Assembly: GCA_963844235.1 (NCBI GenBank)
Contig: CAWJNF010000004.1
Coordinates: 310,001-374,000 of the forward strand
Length of the DNA stretch: 64,000 nucleotides
Source of the DNA: CAWJNF01 sp963844235
GTDB lineage: Bacteria > Actinomycetota > Thermoleophilia > Gaiellales > Gaiellaceae
Direction of reading: 5' to 3'
Position 1 is the first letter of the stretch; the number at the start of each line of letters is the position of its first letter. Below the pieces are notes generated by a model. It was not told where the DNA came from and did no database searches. It saw nothing but the letters and a program-made list of their open reading frames with translations. Below, in pieces: positions 1 to 8,170 of the stretch. Both the position numbers and the translations under genes were made by a program.

Positions 1-213
1 ATGAGGCCCATTCCCAGGCGTCTGCGTCTCCCACCCATCTCCAAACCTCCTGCTAGCCCAGCCTTGCCGCGACAGGTAGGCGCACAACCTCACGGAGCAG
101 AAAAGCCCCGACGCGAATACGCATTCGACCCGCAGCCGATGGTGGCAGCCACTTCTGTCGGAGGCAAGGGCGACGATCAGCGGCTCCTGGAGAGCGGCCC
201 GTTGACGACGTAT

Positions 214-309
214 CTACTTGCCGCGCGAGGCCTTCTTCGGTCGCTTGGGCGTTGCTGGCGCCTTCTTCTCGGTCTGTGCTAACGACTTTGGACGCTTCTT
301 CCCTGCCAT
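214..309 (-). CDS. 31-residue basic small protein
   Basis: A 31-codon gene starting ATG at 309 and ending TAG at 214, too short for usual ORF cut-offs. A strong ribosome binding site (GGAAAGGAG) lies 6 bases before the ATG. The product begins MAGKKRPK and ends KKASRGK; about 14 of 31 residues are Lys or Arg, with several Pro and Ala and no hydrophobic segment. This composition resembles the tails of histone-like or ribosome-associated proteins, so nucleic-acid binding is a reasonable guess but only a guess. The gene stands alone, with the acidic repeat protein 300 bases upstream on the same strand. No family is recognised. Confidence 0.55.
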   Translation of the reverse strand: MAGKKRPKSLAQTEKKAPATPKRPKKASRGK

Positions 310-619
310 GTCGGGCTCCTTTCCCAGCTGTCCTGCTGCGAGGCGCACCTTAGCGAGCTAGCCTCCCCTGCGCAGTCAAGTCCCGGGACATTCAGGGCGC
401 GCTCGCGGGCTTGAACCACGGCGGCGAGACCGGCCATGTTACGCCTGTGCCCACCTCGACGCCGCCCGTTCGCAGGCGGCCAGACGGAGAGTCGGCCAGG
501 AGGCCGGTGTGCGGCCCCCGGATTCGGAGGGGGCATGCCGGGCCGGCGCTAGAAACCCTTCGCCGGCACGAAAGGGGCGGCTCGCGCCGCCCCTCTGCCT
601 TCCGCCGACCGGGTTGCCG
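310..619. other. intergenic stretch with repeat R1 copy
   Basis: I see no convincing gene here. The stretch holds the leader of the 31-residue protein and one copy of the dispersed repeat R1 (392-434). Confidence 0.5.
392..434 (+). repeat. dispersed repeat R1, copy 1
   Basis: Copy of an imperfect repeat whose best-conserved core reads GCTCGCGAGCTTGAACCACG, here with one change (CGGGC for CGAGC), followed by GCGGCGAGACCGG. Other copies are at 1202-1241, 4268-4324 and 6284-6352, all in the same orientation and all intergenic. Confidence 0.65.
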
Positions 620-889
620 CTAGAGCTTGACCCTGCTGGCCTCGCGGCTCTTGGGATCGTCGTTCTCCGGGTCGGGCCCCTCCTCGTTCGCGCCCAACCT
701 GACCTTGGAGGCGTGGCCCTCGATCGCGGGGTCGCCCTCGTCCTCGTTTGCCAGCCTGATCCTGCTGCCCTCGGCGGTCTTGGGATCGTCGTTCTCCGCG
801 TCCGGGCCGGGCTCATTCTCGCGCCTGAAGGGCATGTGGCCCTCGATCTCCTCCGCCGCCTTCTTCGCTGCCTCACGCTCTTCCGCCAT
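620..889 (-). CDS. acidic EGH-repeat small protein
   Basis: An 89-residue hydrophilic protein, start chosen at ATG 889 because AGAGGAG lies 7 bases upstream; longer upstream frames lack this. The chain is rich in Glu, Asp and Asn. After an N-terminal helix-like segment (residues 1-14) it is built from two imperfect repeats that each begin IEGH (residues 15-18 and 56-59) and each contain a GPDxENDDPK block and a C-terminal SR(I/V)(R/K)L motif. The duplication is also visible in the DNA. There is no signal peptide, membrane segment or cysteine. Short acidic proteins with recurring EGH motifs occur in Thermoleophilia-like actinobacteria, as far as I recall, without known function. No modifying enzyme lies nearby, so a peptide-precursor role is unsupported. 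Confidence 0.65.
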   Translation of the reverse strand: MAEEREAAKKAAEEIEGHMPFRRENEPGPDAENDDPKTAEGSRIRLANEDEGDPAIEGHASKVRLGANEEGPDPENDDPKSREASRVKL

Positions 890-1596
890 CACCGTCTCCT
901 CTCGCTCGGGGATCGACTCCTGCGATCCGTTGGGCTGAGACTGTCGGGGGCCGCCAACGCGCCGCCAACAGCCGGCCAATACCGCAGGCACGCATCGTCG
1001 CGCACCCCCAGGCTCCGGCACATCGCCAATCTGCGCCAAGATGTCCGCCCCTCGGCATGTGCCCGTCCGAGGGGCACGCCTTGGCATCCGGCACGGCGCC
1101 AATCGCCTCGGCTATGGGGGTGCCGCCATAGGGCCGCTTTCGCGAGACAGCGAATGATCCGCCCTACTCGGGTAGCGACCGGCATCGCCGCAGGCTCACC
1201 TTCAGGGTGCTCGCGAGCTTGAACCACGGCAACGAGACCGGTAGCCCGAGCTCGCCCCGCGTCCACATGGCTCATTCGGCCATGGCTCGACTTCTGTCCT
1301 TTATCGCTACTTCTAGTAGGAGTTCTCAGGCAGACAGAAAGACGAATGCGTGACTGCCGCTTCTCGTCCGACGCGATCGCGCCTCGACTCGCGTGGCCGC
1401 TTCTGGGGCTGCCTCGATGCCACACCGCGATGTCGGACTACCTCGGCAGCTCAGCGACGAAGCGGGTCGCGGCGATCTCCGATCTCCGCGGCAGCAGCCG
1501 GACGGCTGTGGCAGCGCTGGTCGCCGAACCCGATCTGGTCGCGGACGAGCGAATTCCTTGGGGGTTGCTCTGCCCGTAGAGAGGCGGCGAGCGAGC
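890..1596. other. 707-base intergenic stretch
   Basis: No supported gene. It contains repeat R1 copy 2 (1202-1241) and otherwise only overlapping short frames of low coding character. It separates two minus-strand genes. Confidence 0.45.
1202..1241 (+). repeat. dispersed repeat R1, copy 2
   Basis: Second R1 copy, with a 2-base deletion in the GGGCGCGCTC part and CAACGAGACCGG at the end. The 20 bases before it (CCGGCATCGCCGCAGGCTCA) match the flank of copy 4, so the repeat unit is longer than the core. Confidence 0.65.
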
Positions 1597-2574
1597 TCAG
1601 GCGGCGATCGACTCGGCCGGCCTCGCCCGCCGTACGGCACCGGGCGGTGATCCCACCACGCGCTTGAACGCGCGCGCGAAGGCGGCCTCGGAGCGATAGC
1701 CGAAACGATCCGCGAGTGCGGCCACGGTTGCGCCCTCGTCGCGCAGCGCCGCGGCGGCGAGGTGCATGCGCCAGCGGGTCACGTAGCTCATCGCCGGCTC
1801 GCCGACGAGCTGGGTGAACCGTGCGGCGAAGGCCGAGCGCGACATCGGGACCTGGTCGGCGAGCGAGGCGACGGTCCACTGGCGGCCGGGCTCGCGGTGG
1901 ATGAGCGAGATCGCGCGGCCAATCTGCGGGTCCCGCAGCGCCCCGAGCCAGCCCGATTGCGCCGCGGGGTCGCTCTCCAGCCAGGCGCGCAGCGCCTGCA
2001 CGACGAGCACGTCGGAAAGGCGGGTGATCACGGTCTCGCCGCCGGGGCGCAGGCCCTCCGCCTCGAGCGCCATCAGCGCCAGGGTGGAGCGCAGCCACTC
2101 GAGCTGCGTCGGGCTCGTCGCTGGGTCGAAGGTGAGGATTCGCGGTAGCACGGCGAGCAGCTTGCGCGCGGCCGGATGGTCGAAGCGCACGGCGCCGCAG
2201 ACCATGTCGATGCGCCCGCCGCCGCCTCCGTGGCGCAGGATCTCGTAGCGCTCGCCGAGCTGCTCGCGCTCGAGCTCGAAGATGCTCGGCGTCGGCGCGT
2301 CGGGCTCGCTGCGCAGCCAGTGGCCCTCGCCGTGGGGGACGAGCGCCAGCTCGCTTGCGGCCAGGCGCCGCGGCTGGGCCTCTGGCGCCTCGAGCCAGCA
2401 GCTTCCGCCGGTGATGGCGTGAAACCACAGGTAGCCCTCCAACGGCGGCAGCTCGAGACCGAACGGGGCGGTGAACTCGGCGCGGCAGTAGAAGGCGCCG
2501 CGGAGCTCGAGGAAATGCAGCGCCTCGCCGAGCGGATCGGCGGCCGAGGGCCAAGGTTGGGGATGCGTGGTCAT
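1597..2574 (-). CDS. AraC-family transcriptional regulator (cupin type)
   Basis: A 325-residue cytoplasmic DNA-binding regulator. Residues about 15-190 form a cupin-like effector domain of the type found in AraC proteins that control small oxidoreductase genes, and residues about 215-320 contain the paired helix-turn-helix domain, with an AALADRFGYRSEAAFARAFK segment typical of the second AraC helix-turn-helix. The start ATG at 2574 is the first in frame. It is divergent from the NmrA-like oxidoreductase at 2720, 145 bases away. That arrangement is classic for a local AraC activator or repressor of the neighbouring gene, so this oxidoreductase is the likely target. The effector cannot be deduced. 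Confidence 0.9.
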   Translation of the reverse strand: MTTHPQPWPSAADPLGEALHFLELRGAFYCRAEFTAPFGLELPPLEGYLWFHAITGGSCWLEAPEAQPRRLAASELALVPHGEGHWLRSEPDAPTPSIFELEREQLGERYEILRHGGGGGRIDMVCGAVRFDHPAARKLLAVLPRILTFDPATSPTQLEWLRSTLALMALEAEGLRPGGETVITRLSDVLVVQALRAWLESDPAAQSGWLGALRDPQIGRAISLIHREPGRQWTVASLADQVPMSRSAFAARFTQLVGEPAMSYVTRWRMHLAAAALRDEGATVAALADRFGYRSEAAFARAFKRVVGSPPGAVRRARPAESIAA

Positions 2575-2719
2575 GCAATCAGTATGACAGGGATGGGCTC
2601 GAACCTCGAGATTGCGCGGACGAACGAGCAGGAATCACGGACTCTATGCTATAGCGACTCCCGATCGTCGAGCCTATGCTGGATGAACTGCAATGACGGC
2701 CAGCTTAGGAGGAACGACC

Positions 2720-3613
2720 ATGATCACCGTGATGGGAGCCACCGGAAACACCGGCCGCAAGATCACCGAGCTGCTGCTCGAAGCCGGCGAGGAGGTGCGC
2801 GCGCTCGGTCGCTCGCCGGACAAGCTCGCCGAGCTCGACGCGCGCGGGGCCGAGACCGTCGCCGGCGATGTCCGCGACGCCGACTACCTAGCAAGCACCT
2901 TCGCAGGCGCCGACGCGGTCTACACGCTCACCGCGTTCGACCCGGCCCTGCCCGATTACCACGCTGACCAGGACAGGCGCGGCGAGGCGATCGCTTCGGC
3001 GATCCGCGAGAGCGGTGTGCGCCACGTGGTCGCGCTGAGCGCGATCGGCGGCGAGTTGGCGAGCGGCAACGGGTTTATCGCCAGCCTGCACCGGCAGGAG
3101 CGGCGGCTGAGGGCGCTCGACGGCGTCAACCTCATGATCCTGCGCCCTGGCGCCTTCTTCGAGAGCTTCTACGCGGCGCTGGAGACGATCCGCCACGAGG
3201 GCGTGGTCGCCGACTCCGTCGCGCCCGAAGCGAAGGCGCCGATGATCGCCACCGCCGACATCGCCGCGGTCGCCGCCGCGGCACTGCGCGAGCGGAACTG
3301 GAGCGGCGCCGCCGTCCGCGAGCTGCTCGGCCCGCGTGACCTCACCTACACCGAGGCCGCGGCGGCCATCGGCGAGGCGATCGGGCAGCCGGACCTCCAG
3401 TACGTCCAACTGCCCGACGAAGAGCTGGTGGCGATCCTCACCCAGGTCGCCGGGTTCTCGCCCGACTTCGCCGCTGTGTTCGTCGAGTTCAACCAGGCGC
3501 TGAGCGAAGGCCGGCTCCACTCGCTCCAGGGTCGCAACGAGAGCAACACGACCCCGACCGAGTTCGACGAGTTCGCCGCTGAGCTGGCACACGCCTACGC
3601 GGCGACGGCGTGA
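2720..3613 (+). CDS. NmrA-like NAD(P)-binding oxidoreductase
   Basis: A 297-residue protein of the atypical short-chain dehydrogenase class (NmrA/HSCARG, NAD(P)H:quinone oxidoreductase-like). The Rossmann glycine motif GATGNTG is at residues 5-11. The chain lacks the classical YxxxK pair, as in NmrA-type proteins that act as NADPH sensors or quinone reductases. The start was moved to ATG 2720 because AGGAGGAACGACC lies just upstream. The only upstream in-frame start (2693) lies before this site. The gene is divergent from an AraC-family regulator and is followed by a strong hairpin. Substrate unknown; electrophile or quinone detoxification is the usual role of this group. Confidence 0.85.
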   Translation: MITVMGATGNTGRKITELLLEAGEEVRALGRSPDKLAELDARGAETVAGDVRDADYLASTFAGADAVYTLTAFDPALPDYHADQDRRGEAIASAIRESGVRHVVALSAIGGELASGNGFIASLHRQERRLRALDGVNLMILRPGAFFESFYAALETIRHEGVVADSVAPEAKAPMIATADIAAVAAAALRERNWSGAAVRELLGPRDLTYTEAAAAIGEAIGQPDLQYVQLPDEELVAILTQVAGFSPDFAAVFVEFNQALSEGRLHSLQGRNESNTTPTEFDEFAAELAHAYAATA

Positions 3614-3624
3614 CGCTATCGACC

Positions 3625-3657
3625 AGCGGGAGGCCGTCCCGGTGCCGGCCTCCCGCT
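3625..3657 (+). terminator. hairpin after the NmrA-like gene
   Basis: A perfect 12-bp stem (AGCGGGAGGCCG, 9-base loop, then its complement) begins 12 bases after the stop codon. There is no T-run, so intrinsic termination is likely but not certain. Confidence 0.6.
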
Positions 3658-3881
3658 ATGCAGGGACGGCAGCATTCATCTTCGTGTTGGACCACCTAGG
3701 ACGTGAACCGAGTCAGCTCCGGGTCATGGGCTCGGACGGTGAGACCCTGGCGACAATCCCGGCTCCTGCCAAATCGGGGCTGAGGTGGTCGACTACGCGT
3801 TCCACCTCGACCCTAGATGACGACGGGCAAGCCGAGGCACTCGCGGCCACCTTTGGTGTCGCGGAGCCCAAGACGGACCGC

Positions 3882-4145
3882 TTACCCGGAGCCGATCGCC
3901 CCGACGCTTTGCCAGAAGTGGTCGCAGTTTGTGACCGACGGGAACCCGCCGGCAAGCGCCGGATCCTTCGCGCCCTGGTTGCCATCGCCGGGGCCTGTGC
4001 CCTTCGCGAGCTGCTTCTCGAAGTTCGCGGTGCAGTTGTCGAGCGCTTGCTGGGGCGGACTAGGTCCGCCGAAGGCGAACGCCGACGGCGACGTCGTGAT
4101 GAGGGCCGCGATCGACGCGGCGACGATTACCTTCGCTCGAGACAC
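3882..4145 (-). CDS. small secreted protein, unknown function
   Basis: An 87-residue protein starting GTG at 4145, chosen because AGAGGAGG lies 5 bases upstream. Residues 1-26 form a signal peptide (SRAK then a hydrophobic core and a cleavage site around SAFA-FG). The mature part is about 60 residues, with two cysteines (in DNCTANF and VTNCDHFW) likely to pair, and a Gly/Pro/Asp-rich linker. No family is recognised. It reads toward the terminator of the NmrA-like gene. Confidence 0.65.
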   Translation of the reverse strand: MSRAKVIVAASIAALITTSPSAFAFGGPSPPQQALDNCTANFEKQLAKGTGPGDGNQGAKDPALAGGFPSVTNCDHFWQSVGAIGSG

Positions 4146-4463
4146 GGGTGCCTCCTCTCCATGCCCTCGCAGGCACGGCCGCAGGGAGAAATGGACGCCT
4201 GCGTCGTAACACGACGCCGTGGCGGTTGTCAACCGACGGTACAGGGGTGGCACGTGCGCCGGACCCGCTGTAGGCCCACCGGCAGGGCGCGCTCGCGAGC
4301 TTGAACCACGACGGCGAGACCGCCCGTCAGCGCCAGGCGGCGCCGGCGGCTCCGGCAGCTCGAGCAGGGTATCCGGGGAGGACGGCTCACCAGAACCGGC
4401 CCCTGTGCCGTTCCGCCGGCGAGGCGCAGCCGTGATAATCGCGGGGCCTGACCGGATAGGCCA
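4146..4463. other. 318-base divergent spacer with repeat R1
   Basis: Lies between two divergently transcribed secreted-protein genes. It contains R1 copy 3 and no supported gene. Confidence 0.5.
4268..4324 (+). repeat. dispersed repeat R1, copy 3
   Basis: The most consensus-like copy: GCTCGCGAGCTTGAACCACG followed by ACGGCGAGACCG and preceded by a TAGGCCCACCGGCAGGGCGC flank shared with copy 4. Confidence 0.65.
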
Positions 4464-4853
4464 ATGGTGAAGCTTCTCGTCATGGCCGCGGTCGTCGCCG
4501 CAACGCTCGCCGTCTCTGCGCCGGCGGGTGACGCGCGCTCGCCGGCCGGCATGGATGCGGTCGACGCGGAGATGCTCCGCGCAACGGCCGTTCCGCGATC
4601 GGATGGCCGGCGAGCCGTGATCGTCGAGCTGCGAGCAGACGAGCGGATCACCGCCGCCGCACGCGTCATCCGTTATCAGACGGTCGTCGCTCGCTCGCGC
4701 CTGTTCCGCCTGCGCCCCGGGCGCTGGATTCTCTACGTGCCCCTACCGGCGGACATAGCCCCAGGGCGGGCGGGCGTGGCTGTTCGGCTCACGGATCGGC
4801 GAGGCAATACTGAGACGTTCCGTCAGCCGATCAGGGTTCCGCGCTCCGTTTAG
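4464..4853 (+). CDS. secreted protein, paralogue of the 27.3-kb gene
   Basis: A 129-residue protein with an N-terminal signal peptide (residues 1-25, cleavage near GDARS). The mature domain contains VDAEML, SDGRRAV, VIRYQTV, RSRLF, LRPGRW and FRQPI in that order. The same motifs recur in the same order in the product of 26900-27304, so the two are paralogues of one secreted all-beta-looking domain of about 100 residues. No cysteines are present. I do not recognise the family. The ribosome site (GGATAGG) is weak. Confidence 0.7.
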   Translation: MVKLLVMAAVVAATLAVSAPAGDARSPAGMDAVDAEMLRATAVPRSDGRRAVIVELRADERITAAARVIRYQTVVARSRLFRLRPGRWILYVPLPADIAPGRAGVAVRLTDRRGNTETFRQPIRVPRSV

Positions 4854-5000
4854 CGGCAGCCCGAACGGTTCGCGGACCGATCGTGGATGCCTAGATGGCT
4901 CTTTCGGCCAAGACCTGGCCGAGGCGCCTCCCCGTCTCTTCGGGTATGAACCGGGGTGGCGGGTTCAGGGGCACCCTCTCCCTCTCGACGTTCGCACGAC

Positions 5001-5075
5001 CTGGGGTCGGGGGCCGGGGTCAGCATCCCACCGTCAGGATGAATCGCTCACGAGGTCCGGCGACGGGCCGGTCGA
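5001..5075 (+). repeat. dispersed repeat R2, copy a
   Basis: G-rich core GGGTCGGGGGCCGGGGTCAG followed by CATCCC(A/G)CCGTC and GATGAATCG(C/A)TCACGAGG. The long version of the repeat, about 80 bases, is shared with copy b at 6197-6277. Confidence 0.65.
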
Positions 5076-5100
5076 GGCCCGTGTAATAGGTTCTCACATA

Positions 5101-5178
5101 CGAATTTCCGAAATCGTGTCCGCGTGGATCTCCGTATCGACGTTTGCATGGGCTCGGGTCGGGGGGCCGGGGTCCCGC
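5101..5178 (+). repeat. dispersed repeat R2, copy c
   Basis: Starts ATTTCCGAAATCGTGTCCG, then CGACGTTTGCA, then CTCGGGTCGGGGGGCCGGGG. This left-extended form matches the copy at 8871-8955. Confidence 0.65.
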
Positions 5179-5289
5179 TCGCCGCGTACTCGCGCATCCC
5201 GACGTCGGCACCCAGGCAGCGCCGGGGAGCTCGAGCCGCACCCGACAGTGCTGCACCTGCGCGCTCGGCGCGCGGGTCGTCGACGGCGA

Positions 5290-6117
5290 TCACGCCCTCG
5301 GTGATCGCGCTCGCTTCGCCGACCGCAGCGGCGGGAAGTCGCTCGACAGGTCCGGCGTCACGACCTGAAAGATCTTGACCGGCTCCGGCATCCCCCGGAA
5401 GCGCCACCCGCCGAGCGACTTCAGCGTCACGTCGGCGGGCAGCGACTTGCCGAGCACCGTGCGCACCGCCGACGACATCACGATCTGACCACCGTGCGCC
5501 GAGAAGCAGATCCGTGCCGCGGCGTGCACCGAGATCCCCACGTACCCGGTCTCAGTCAGCTGCGGCCGTCCCCGGTGCAACCCGATTCGCAGCCGGCACT
5601 CCAAGCCACCCGGCCACCTGTGCTCCTGCATGCGCCGCTGGATGTCCAGCGAAGCGCGCAAAGCGGCCGCCGCGTCCGAGAACACCGCGAACACGTCATC
5701 GCCCCGCGCCGACACCACATGCCCGCGCGCCGGCCGCACAGCCGCCCGCACGAGGTTGCGGACGTCCACCAGCAGCGTCGAGTAGTCGTCCCCCAGGCGC
5801 TGCAGCAGCTCGGTCGATCCCTCGATGTCCGCCAGCAGGAACACCACCTGGCCGGCCGGCAGCTTCTTTTCGGGCTGAAGCTGCGCGTTGACGAACCCGA
5901 TCGGCATGATCCCGTGCTGCTTGGCCGCGTTCAGCAGCCGGTTGCGCGCCCGGTCGCGCGCTGCGTCGTCCTCGAACGGCACCTGGTCGAACCGAGAGAG
6001 CGCGTTGCGCACGTGCGCAGCGTCGTGGATGGGCAGCCGCCGCTGGCCGCGCGAGTCGACGTATGCAAAAGCGCGATCGGGGAGTCGCGCGCGTTCCTTC
6101 GCCGAGAGCGTCGCCAT
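5290..6117 (-). CDS. class III nucleotidyl cyclase with DUF6582-like N-terminus
   Basis: A 275-residue protein, start set at ATG 6117 (MATLSAKERARLPD) because this begins the conserved N-terminal region. Residues 1-75 resemble the DUF6582 module (FAYVDSRGQRRLPI, HVRNALSRF, RNRLLNAAKQHGI). Residues about 90-255 form a class III adenylate/guanylate cyclase domain, with a metal-binding Asp in LLADIEGST and another in ARGDDVFAVF. The usual substrate-specifying KTxGD lysine is absent, and the transition-state Asn of VNxAAR is His (VHAAAR). Activity may therefore be altered or absent. It sits alone between repeat-filled spacers, and no membrane segment is visible. It is one of three cyclase-domain genes in the window. 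Confidence 0.8.
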   Translation of the reverse strand: MATLSAKERARLPDRAFAYVDSRGQRRLPIHDAAHVRNALSRFDQVPFEDDAARDRARNRLLNAAKQHGIMPIGFVNAQLQPEKKLPAGQVVFLLADIEGSTELLQRLGDDYSTLLVDVRNLVRAAVRPARGHVVSARGDDVFAVFSDAAAALRASLDIQRRMQEHRWPGGLECRLRIGLHRGRPQLTETGYVGISVHAAARICFSAHGGQIVMSSAVRTVLGKSLPADVTLKSLGGWRFRGMPEPVKIFQVVTPDLSSDFPPLRSAKRARSPRA

Positions 6118-6196
6118 CGGTTGCGCGGCCGATGTTACGGCCAGCCCCCGACCAGCGCCCGCCGACAGGCAGCCTCCCGGCCGCGATATTCGCTCA

Positions 6197-6277
6197 GCTC
6201 GGGTCGGGGGGTCGGGGGTCAGCATCCCGCCGTCGGGATGAATCGATCACGAGGAACGGCGACGGGCTGGTCGGTCG
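6197..6277 (+). repeat. dispersed repeat R2, copy b
   Basis: Same long form as copy a: CTCGGGTCGGGGGGTCGGGG, then CAGCATCCCGCCGTCGGGAT, then GAATCGATCACGAGGAACGG. About nine of ten bases agree with copy a. Confidence 0.65.
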
Positions 6278-6283
6278 ATGGAA

Positions 6284-6352
6284 GGCCGGCCTCGCCGCAG
6301 GCCCACCTTCAGGGCACGCTCGCAAGCTTGCACCACGACGGCGGGCCCGGCA
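6284..6352 (+). repeat. dispersed repeat R1, copy 4
   Basis: Carries the longest left flank (GGCCTCGCCGCAGGCCCACC) and a slightly diverged core (GCTCGCAAGCTTGCACCACG). It directly follows an R2 copy. Confidence 0.65.
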
Positions 6353-6463
6353 GCTCCGAGGGTACGCCGAGGTCGGTCAGGTGCCTAGATGGCTCTTTGG
6401 GACGGCGGGTCTGTCGATGCCTGCGCTGACCTTGCCCGCGTCGCCACGACCGGCCGCGATCAG

Positions 6464-7045
6464 CTAGGGATCTCGACGCATGAACCACACGTGCGGGCCG
6501 CCGTCGGGGGCATCAGCGTCCTCAACGACGCGGAACCCGAACCGTTGGTACAAGGGCACGTTGCGGGCTGTCCCAGTCTCGAGAAAGACTCCGGCCTCAC
6601 CGACCTGGGCCAGCCCGAACTCGATCAACGCCGAGCCGATCCCGCGACCCTGCAGCGTGGGATCAACGGCGAGCGCGTCAAAGTGCCAGAGCGGCTCGTC
6701 GGGAATCTTCGACTCGACCCACTCCCATAACGCGTCGTACCGGCGCTCACCCTCTCCGCTCGGCGCGTGCGGGCGCACTTTGGCCTGAGCCTCCTCCCAA
6801 GCGTCCGCTTGATCGGGCGCTATCCACACAGACGCACCCATCCCCCTGCCCGCCTCCCACACCATCCCGAGCGGTATCAGACTCTCGAGGAAATCCTCGA
6901 ACGCGCGGATGAGCCGCTCCTCCAGGTCACCCTCGACGCCCAACGGCCAGACCAACATCGGCTCAGTGAGGAACGCCCGTCCAAAAACGGACGCCAGTAC
7001 CGAGAGCCTGTCCGGTGTCGCTTGGGTGATTTCCACGGGCGCCAA
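6464..7045 (-). CDS. GNAT-family N-acetyltransferase
   Basis: A 193-residue GNAT protein. The acetyl-CoA pyrophosphate-binding motif QGRGIGSALI is at about residues 138-147, followed by a GFRVVEDAD beta-strand/bulge region. The N-terminal half (VFGRAFLTEPM, WIAPDQADAWEE) fits the GNAT group that includes actinobacterial antibiotic- and toxin-acetylating enzymes. The acceptor substrate is not predictable. No partner genes are adjacent; the upstream spacer holds repeats. Confidence 0.85.
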   Translation of the reverse strand: MAPVEITQATPDRLSVLASVFGRAFLTEPMLVWPLGVEGDLEERLIRAFEDFLESLIPLGMVWEAGRGMGASVWIAPDQADAWEEAQAKVRPHAPSGEGERRYDALWEWVESKIPDEPLWHFDALAVDPTLQGRGIGSALIEFGLAQVGEAGVFLETGTARNVPLYQRFGFRVVEDADAPDGGPHVWFMRRDP

Positions 7046-7530
7046 GCGTATCGTGGTGGCGCGTTTCGGCCGGGTTCCCCCACTTGGCCCTTCGCGCCGC
7101 TCTCGGATCGGAGGGCCGGGGTTTACTCGGGGAGCCGCGGTCTACTCGACGCCGGGAGGCAGCGCAGGCCGCGCGGCCCCAAGCTCCCGCTCCTGGGCAG
7201 CGCATCAGCACGCGGCTTTCGACCGCAATCTTGCGGGTGTCGTTGTGCGCGTGCGTGCGTGTGCCGTGAAGGTCCCTAGTGAAGCTCGCGCAAACCCCGG
7301 GTCGGGGGGCCGGGGGTCTGACCGATTTGGGTCGTGCGCCCACCGGTGCACCCACGCTACGAGCATTCCCGGCACTCCTGGCGGGTTCCCGCATGGCTGC
7401 GGGGTTCCGGTGGGCCAGCCTGTAGCCGCCGTGTTCCCCCCGAACGGAACCGAGCCGATCGGGTCAGCAGCCCCGGCGGGCTAGCGATCCTTTCCGCGCG
7501 ACCGCGTCGCCGATGAACCAGCTCGCTCAG
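7046..7530. other. 485-base stretch, decayed or noncoding
   Basis: No supported gene. It contains R2-like G-rich cores near 7108-7125 and at 7295-7321. Confidence 0.4.
7295..7321 (+). repeat. dispersed repeat R2, core only
   Basis: Core GGGTCGGGGGGCCGGGGGTC without the long right arm seen in copies a and b. Confidence 0.5.
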
Positions 7531-7531
7531 C

Positions 7532-7565
7532 AAAAAGGGGGCCTGCGCCAACAGGCCCCTTTCTT
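7532..7565 (-). terminator. intrinsic terminator of the secreted-protein gene
   Basis: An 8-bp stem GGGGCCTG/CAGGCCCC with a 6-base loop, flanked by an A-run on one side and TTTCTT on the other. It can end transcripts on both strands. It lies 20 bases after the stop of the minus-strand gene at 7585. Confidence 0.8.
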
Positions 7566-7584
7566 GCCGATGGGTCAGGCTCGT

Positions 7585-7998
7585 TTACTTGCTGAAGTGA
7601 CAGTCGAGCGTGTAGGCACCGGACGCGCTGATCGTCAGCTGCCAATCCAGTGTCGTATGGCCAGTCACGAAGCTGTAACAGCTCTGTCCCGGAGTGAGCG
7701 GACTGTCGGCTGTGTAGATCACGTCGTGGCCGGTGTCGTTCGCGATCGTTCCCTCGAAGTGCTCGTTCTCATTACCGCTCGGCGTCACGACGTCATGGAA
7801 CACGGTCGGGTTGTAGAGATCCCAGGTTCCGTTGCCGTTCAAGAAATTGAACTGGCAGCCGGGCAGCATCGTAGCCGGATCGATGCCGACAGTCGGGCAC
7901 TGTTTCGTGACCGTGGCACCGCCGCCTGCGAACGCGACAGGCACGGCGATCCCAACGGCGACCGCGGCAATAACGAGCGCGAGAACAAACTTCTTCAC
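7585..7998 (-). CDS. secreted protein, unknown function
   Basis: A 137-residue exported protein. The start is GTG 7998, fixed by AAAGGAG 7 bases upstream; a longer in-frame ORF exists but runs through the promoter-like region. Residues 1-24 are a signal peptide (KKFVLALVIAAVAVGIAVPV, cleavage after AFA). The mature part has four cysteines (TKQCPT, PGCQF, SCYSF, LDCHF), probably two disulfides, and a beta-rich pattern with FNFLNGNGTWDLYN and ending YTLDCHFSK. It resembles other small secreted beta proteins of soil actinobacteria, but I cannot name a family. Followed by a clear terminator. Confidence 0.75.
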   Translation of the reverse strand: MKKFVLALVIAAVAVGIAVPVAFAGGGATVTKQCPTVGIDPATMLPGCQFNFLNGNGTWDLYNPTVFHDVVTPSGNENEHFEGTIANDTGHDVIYTADSPLTPGQSCYSFVTGHTTLDWQLTISASGAYTLDCHFSK

Positions 7999-8086
7999 GT
8001 ATTTCTCCTTTTGATTGGGATTGAGCGCGGGTTTTTCGTGCTCCTGCATCTGAATCCAGGCTAGATACACCCCGGCCGGGGGGCAA

Positions 8087-8102
8087 TGACACGTTTGTGT
8101 CA
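8087..8102. promoter_or_regulatory. operator-like palindrome upstream of secreted gene
   Basis: TGACACGTTTGTGTCA is a 6-bp inverted repeat with a 4-base centre, about 90 bases upstream of the GTG at 7998. It could be a repressor site or a small hairpin. Confidence 0.3.
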
Positions 8103-8170
8103 TCTCGTCGCAGTACGGCCACGACTTCCTGGCGGAAGCAAGGGCATGGGTCACACCGTGGGCGTGCGGA

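Larger units (their letters stand above)
4854..5289. other. 436-base stretch with two R2 repeats
   Basis: No supported gene. It is largely made of repeat R2 copies (5001-5075 and 5101-5178). A short element GTGCCTAGATGGCTCTTT-like, at 4886-4905, recurs at 6381-6398. Confidence 0.5.
6118..6463. other. 346-base stretch with R1 and R2 copies
   Basis: No supported gene. Repeat R2 copy b (6197-6277) runs almost directly into R1 copy 4 (6284-6352). Confidence 0.5.

Noticed and set aside
620..889. EGH-repeat protein as a ribosomal peptide (RiPP) precursor
   Set aside because: No modifying enzyme, protease or transporter gene is within reach, and there is no leader/core border.
3658..3881. Possible gene remnant (plus frame with LRVMGSDGETLATIPAPAKS, then in another phase EVVDYAFHLDPR)
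   Set aside because: The pieces look protein-like, but no family or start signal supports them. Too short to call.
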